DNA from: Cardiocondyla obscurior
Taxonomy: Eukaryota; Arthropoda; Insecta; Hymenoptera; Formicidae
Reading direction: 5' to 3'
Assembly: GCF_019399895.1 (NCBI RefSeq)
Contig: NC_091870.1
Coordinates: 826,001-890,000, forward strand
DNA: 64,000 nt
The translations under genes were made by a program, and so were the position numbers. Below, in pieces: positions 61,183-64,000 of the stretch. Each line of letters begins with the position of its first letter. The stretch's first letter is position 1. The notes beneath the pieces are model-generated. The model made no database searches, was not told the origin of the DNA, and worked only from the letters and a program-made list of their open reading frames with translations.

Positions 61183-64000
61183 ATGTCTGACCCGGGCGAA
61201 GCGCACAGCCGCGTGTCAGAAACACAGGAGACCTACTGCGAGGGTGACGACGAAGGCATGAATGCTCACAACGAATCGCAAAACGATAGTCAAAATTTTA
61301 AACTCGTCGATTCTCAAGCAGTAGACGAGAGCATGACGGAGAAGGTGGAACAGCCACAGGATGAAGAGGTAAATCCTCAGACTTCTTTAATTGAGTCAAC
61401 AAATTCACAACTAGCTTCTGAAACATCACAATTAGCAGTGGACGACGATACGATAGCGACGAACGAAAAAGACAAAACCGCAACAAATCAAAAAATAGAG
61501 ATTGAGGCTACTAAAATGTCGCCTGCAAAGGAAGATGAAAATTTCGATGAAGACGAAGTTATTCAAGGTACTCCTCCTCGAAGTTATTCACCATCCACAA
61601 AGCGTAATATTGATATTGCAAGTTTGAAGCGTAAGGCTAAAATCATCGATGAACCGCCAGCTAAAATTGCTCGATCGATATTAGCAAACGATACCGCGAG
61701 TATTGAGAAGGAGCTTGAAGAAGAAGAAGAAAGTTGTCGGTCTTATGAATCTGATAATTCTCAACAGGAATTATTAAAAAATACGGGCAAGAATGTTATA
61801 ATAGAAGAAACTCAAGATTTAATCAATGTAGAAGTTACCGAGAAAATTCCCGAGAAAATTCCCGAGAAAACTAAGTCATCTGCAACAGAAGTAATTGATA
61901 CTCCGGAATTTCATGCCGAAGACACAGATCAACAGCAGGATGAGGTTTCCAAAACGTACGACATTGAAAATAAAGAGAATCTAAATGTTTCTGCCAAATC
62001 GACTGACGTCAGTAGCGATGACAGCATTGTTGTTAATATTAATTCAAATGAGAATTCTCAAGTGGAGAACAACCGTCTGTTGGGTGAAATAAAAGAGGAA
62101 GTTGCTTCCATGATTATTGTGATAGCCGATGATAAACCTGGAATCGGAACGAACGATACGGAATCTGTAAAGAATAAAGAAATACCGGCAGATGAAAAAA
62201 ATGAAGTAAAGCAATCAAATTGTATTAATTCTACCAAGAAGACCGATAATGACAATGATGAAGTCTCATCCTCGCAGTCAAAATCGCGAGTCAGTGTAGA
62301 ATTGATATATGAAGGCGCGAACGAACCTGTTCCGTATAACGAGAATAAATCGGACCAGGAGGTGGTGCAGATCGATGACGACGACGAAAATATTGTTTTG
62401 GATTCTTCAACGGAGATAGTACATAATAAACAGGGTACAAAAATCAAACCAGAGGTTGTTCAAATCGACGAGTCGCACGAGGATGAGGAAAAGTTTGTTA
62501 CTAAAATCCAAGCTACGGACAGAAATCATTCAGAGAGTAAGAGCAGCACCGACTATAGTTACAAATCTGTGGAGAGCATGAAAGAGTCATCCCTCGGCTC
62601 GAAAGACACGAAACTGACGAATGGCAGCAGCGAATCTAAAAAATGCGACTCCGACGTGACTCTGAGTTTAGGCTCTGATACGTTATCTTTATGCGAAGAA
62701 CAGAATCTGTCTACTGCAATGATGACCACACATAATAAAAAAAAGAAAAACAAGTGTAACTCTTTTGCATCTAAAGACATGGATATCGATATTGTAAACG
62801 TAAGCGACAACGAAACGTCTAATGTAGAAGAAAAAAACAAGTCTGGTCTAGCATACAACAGTATGACTAAGACGGTACAGGTGAGCATCATAAAAAATAC
62901 CTAAATTAATTAATCAACATAGACAAGTGTTATATGCAAATTTAAATGCATGAAAATACTATTACAGGTAGAGCGAGATATTGGGGTATATCTAAAGCTC
63001 AAGTGTGTGATGCACATGGATGAGAACACGAAGGAGATCGTGAGTAAGGAATTATCTGCAGTTCAATGCGAATCCGTAACAATTGAGCCCTTGGTGGCAA
63101 GCAGACAGAAGAACGAAGACAGCCAGTCCTCATTGGCAGATATCTCTGACAACAAGGATTCACCGCCTGGTTCCGTGAACAGCAACGTTCAACCATACCA
63201 GTTGAATCCGTCCCGGTTGTCCCTCATGTCCACGTTAAGTTCATCCAGCTCGGCGTCGAGTGCTGCTTCTTTGGCAGTAAGACTCGCTTTGAAAAGCGGC
63301 GCGCACTTATTTCCGATGCCGGTGGGTCCAGCGAAGCATGCGAAAAAAACCTCCCACGAGATGTCGACGACGGATAAACAAGCGTTAGACGAGACTTATG
63401 ATCGTTTTACACGCGAATGGAAGAACCACCGATTACTTACAACAACGGTCTTGAATTACGTAAACGCAGAATTAGGTAGTGTCGATACTTTCGCGAATGT
63501 GAGCAACGAGCGGCTAGACGATCATCACTTGGAGAAAAATAATATGCTCTCGTCGACACCGTCAGACGAAATTGCGAATGTAAATATGGAGTCTCCTGTC
63601 ACATCAAAGAGCATAGAAAAAAACGACGTTAAGAGAGTAATAAGCAAATTATCGAGGTGGAACTTCAAAATTAATACTCCAAAGGAACTAAATAAATATA
63701 TGTCCATCACAGAAGCAGGTCCATCGTCGAGCAAAAGAAAAGTAAGCGAGACAGAAAATGCGAAAAATAAACTTAAAGTAAGTGAGGCTGTTTTGGCCGA
63801 CGATCTGATTGGTAAAATGGTATTTGCCAAGTGGTCCGACAACAATTATTATCCCGGTAGGGTGACTGATCGATTAAAAACCAAATATAAAGTAAATTTC
63901 TGTGATGGTAAAAACAAGACGCTCATACCGGAATTTGTCATACCAATACCAAAGATTTTGAAGGAGGGCCTGTCCGTGTACGCTATTTCAAATACAAATG
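61183..64000 (+). CDS. TP53BP1: 53BP1-like tandem-Tudor DNA-damage mediator, partial (runs off window end)
   Basis: 53BP1 binds H4K20-methylated nucleosomes at DNA breaks and steers repair. Exons seen: 61183-62880 and 62968 onward, joined in phase 0; the window ends inside the second. The first ~565 residues are acidic and disordered, with about ten SQ/TQ dipeptides, the pattern expected of an ATM-type kinase target. The second exon starts VERDIGVYLKLKCVMHMDEN and reaches a Tudor fold at about 63800: GKMVFAKWSDNNYYPGRV, then YKVNFCDGK, then IPIPKILKEGLSVYA. This aligns with the first Tudor of human 53BP1 (VVAKWSSNGYFYSGKI), including the linker into the second Tudor. BRCT domains, if present, lie beyond the window. 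The start MSDPGEAHSR is the first Met after a probable leader intron. It could be another Tudor protein, but the linker makes 53BP1 the best fit. Confidence 0.72.

Noticed and set aside
62058..62447. 129-codon antisense frame over the 53BP1-like exon
   Set aside because: Acidic coding sequence gives Ser/Phe-rich antisense frames; no independent support.
1..64000. tRNA, rRNA, CRISPR array or bacterial-type operon
   Set aside because: No cloverleaf, rRNA segment or regularly spaced direct repeats were seen; the only tandem array (25541-25615) has no spacers. The window is eukaryotic.

Overview
The window is nuclear DNA from an insect. The genes have many short, AT-rich introns with GT-AG boundaries. 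Their products are animal proteins with insect-type counterparts (neurabin/Spinophilin, Megator, Rm62, Dnaaf4). AT-rich flanks alternate with GC-richer, CpG-containing promoters. A hymenopteran, perhaps an ant, is my best guess, but no sequence marker here proves the order. Exon models were built by hand from splice sites and reading phase. Each multi-exon model closes to a whole number of codons.

Layout, left to right. 1-2.0 kb is an AT-rich 3' flank. ATG3, the autophagy E2-like enzyme, lies on the minus strand (2000-3337) and shares a GC-rich divergent promoter with the neurabin/Spinophilin gene Spn (plus, CDS 6770-17924, 17 coding exons, about 2062 aa). About 4.9 kb of non-coding DNA follows and holds a 745-bp MITE-like element. 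Dnaaf4 (plus, 22799-24914) then converges on a two-exon secreted PDGF/VEGF-like growth factor gene (minus, 25183-26876). A second PDGF/VEGF-like gene lies head-to-head with it (plus, 31077-31568). Megator/TPR (minus, 33424-42187, 12 exons, about 2357 aa) is divergent from the DEAD-box helicase gene Rm62 (plus, 43054-46321). A 12-kb stretch with no convincing gene follows. Prohibitin-2 (minus, 58511-60246) is divergent from a 53BP1-like tandem-Tudor gene (plus, from 61183) that runs off the window end.

The genes are not an operon and have varied jobs: autophagy (ATG3), synaptic or cytoskeletal PP1 targeting (Spn), dynein preassembly for cilia and sperm (Dnaaf4), growth-factor signalling (two Pvf-like genes), nuclear pore basket (Mtor), RNA unwinding (Rm62), mitochondrial inner-membrane scaffold (Phb2) and DNA-damage response (53BP1-like). 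Three housekeeping pairs share divergent GC-rich promoters.

Most noteworthy observations: (1) a textbook AT-AC U12-type intron in Phb2; (2) a divergent pair of small secreted cystine-knot ligands that both lack the inter-chain cysteine of VEGF/PDGF and have a widened C-xn-CC spacing; the plus-strand leader possibly starts inside the minus gene's intron; (3) repeated PEYA tyrosine motifs and a degenerate 30-35-residue repeat in Spn; (4) a MITE with TATA target duplications; (5) a 53BP1-like first Tudor fold in which one expected cage aromatic appears replaced by lysine.
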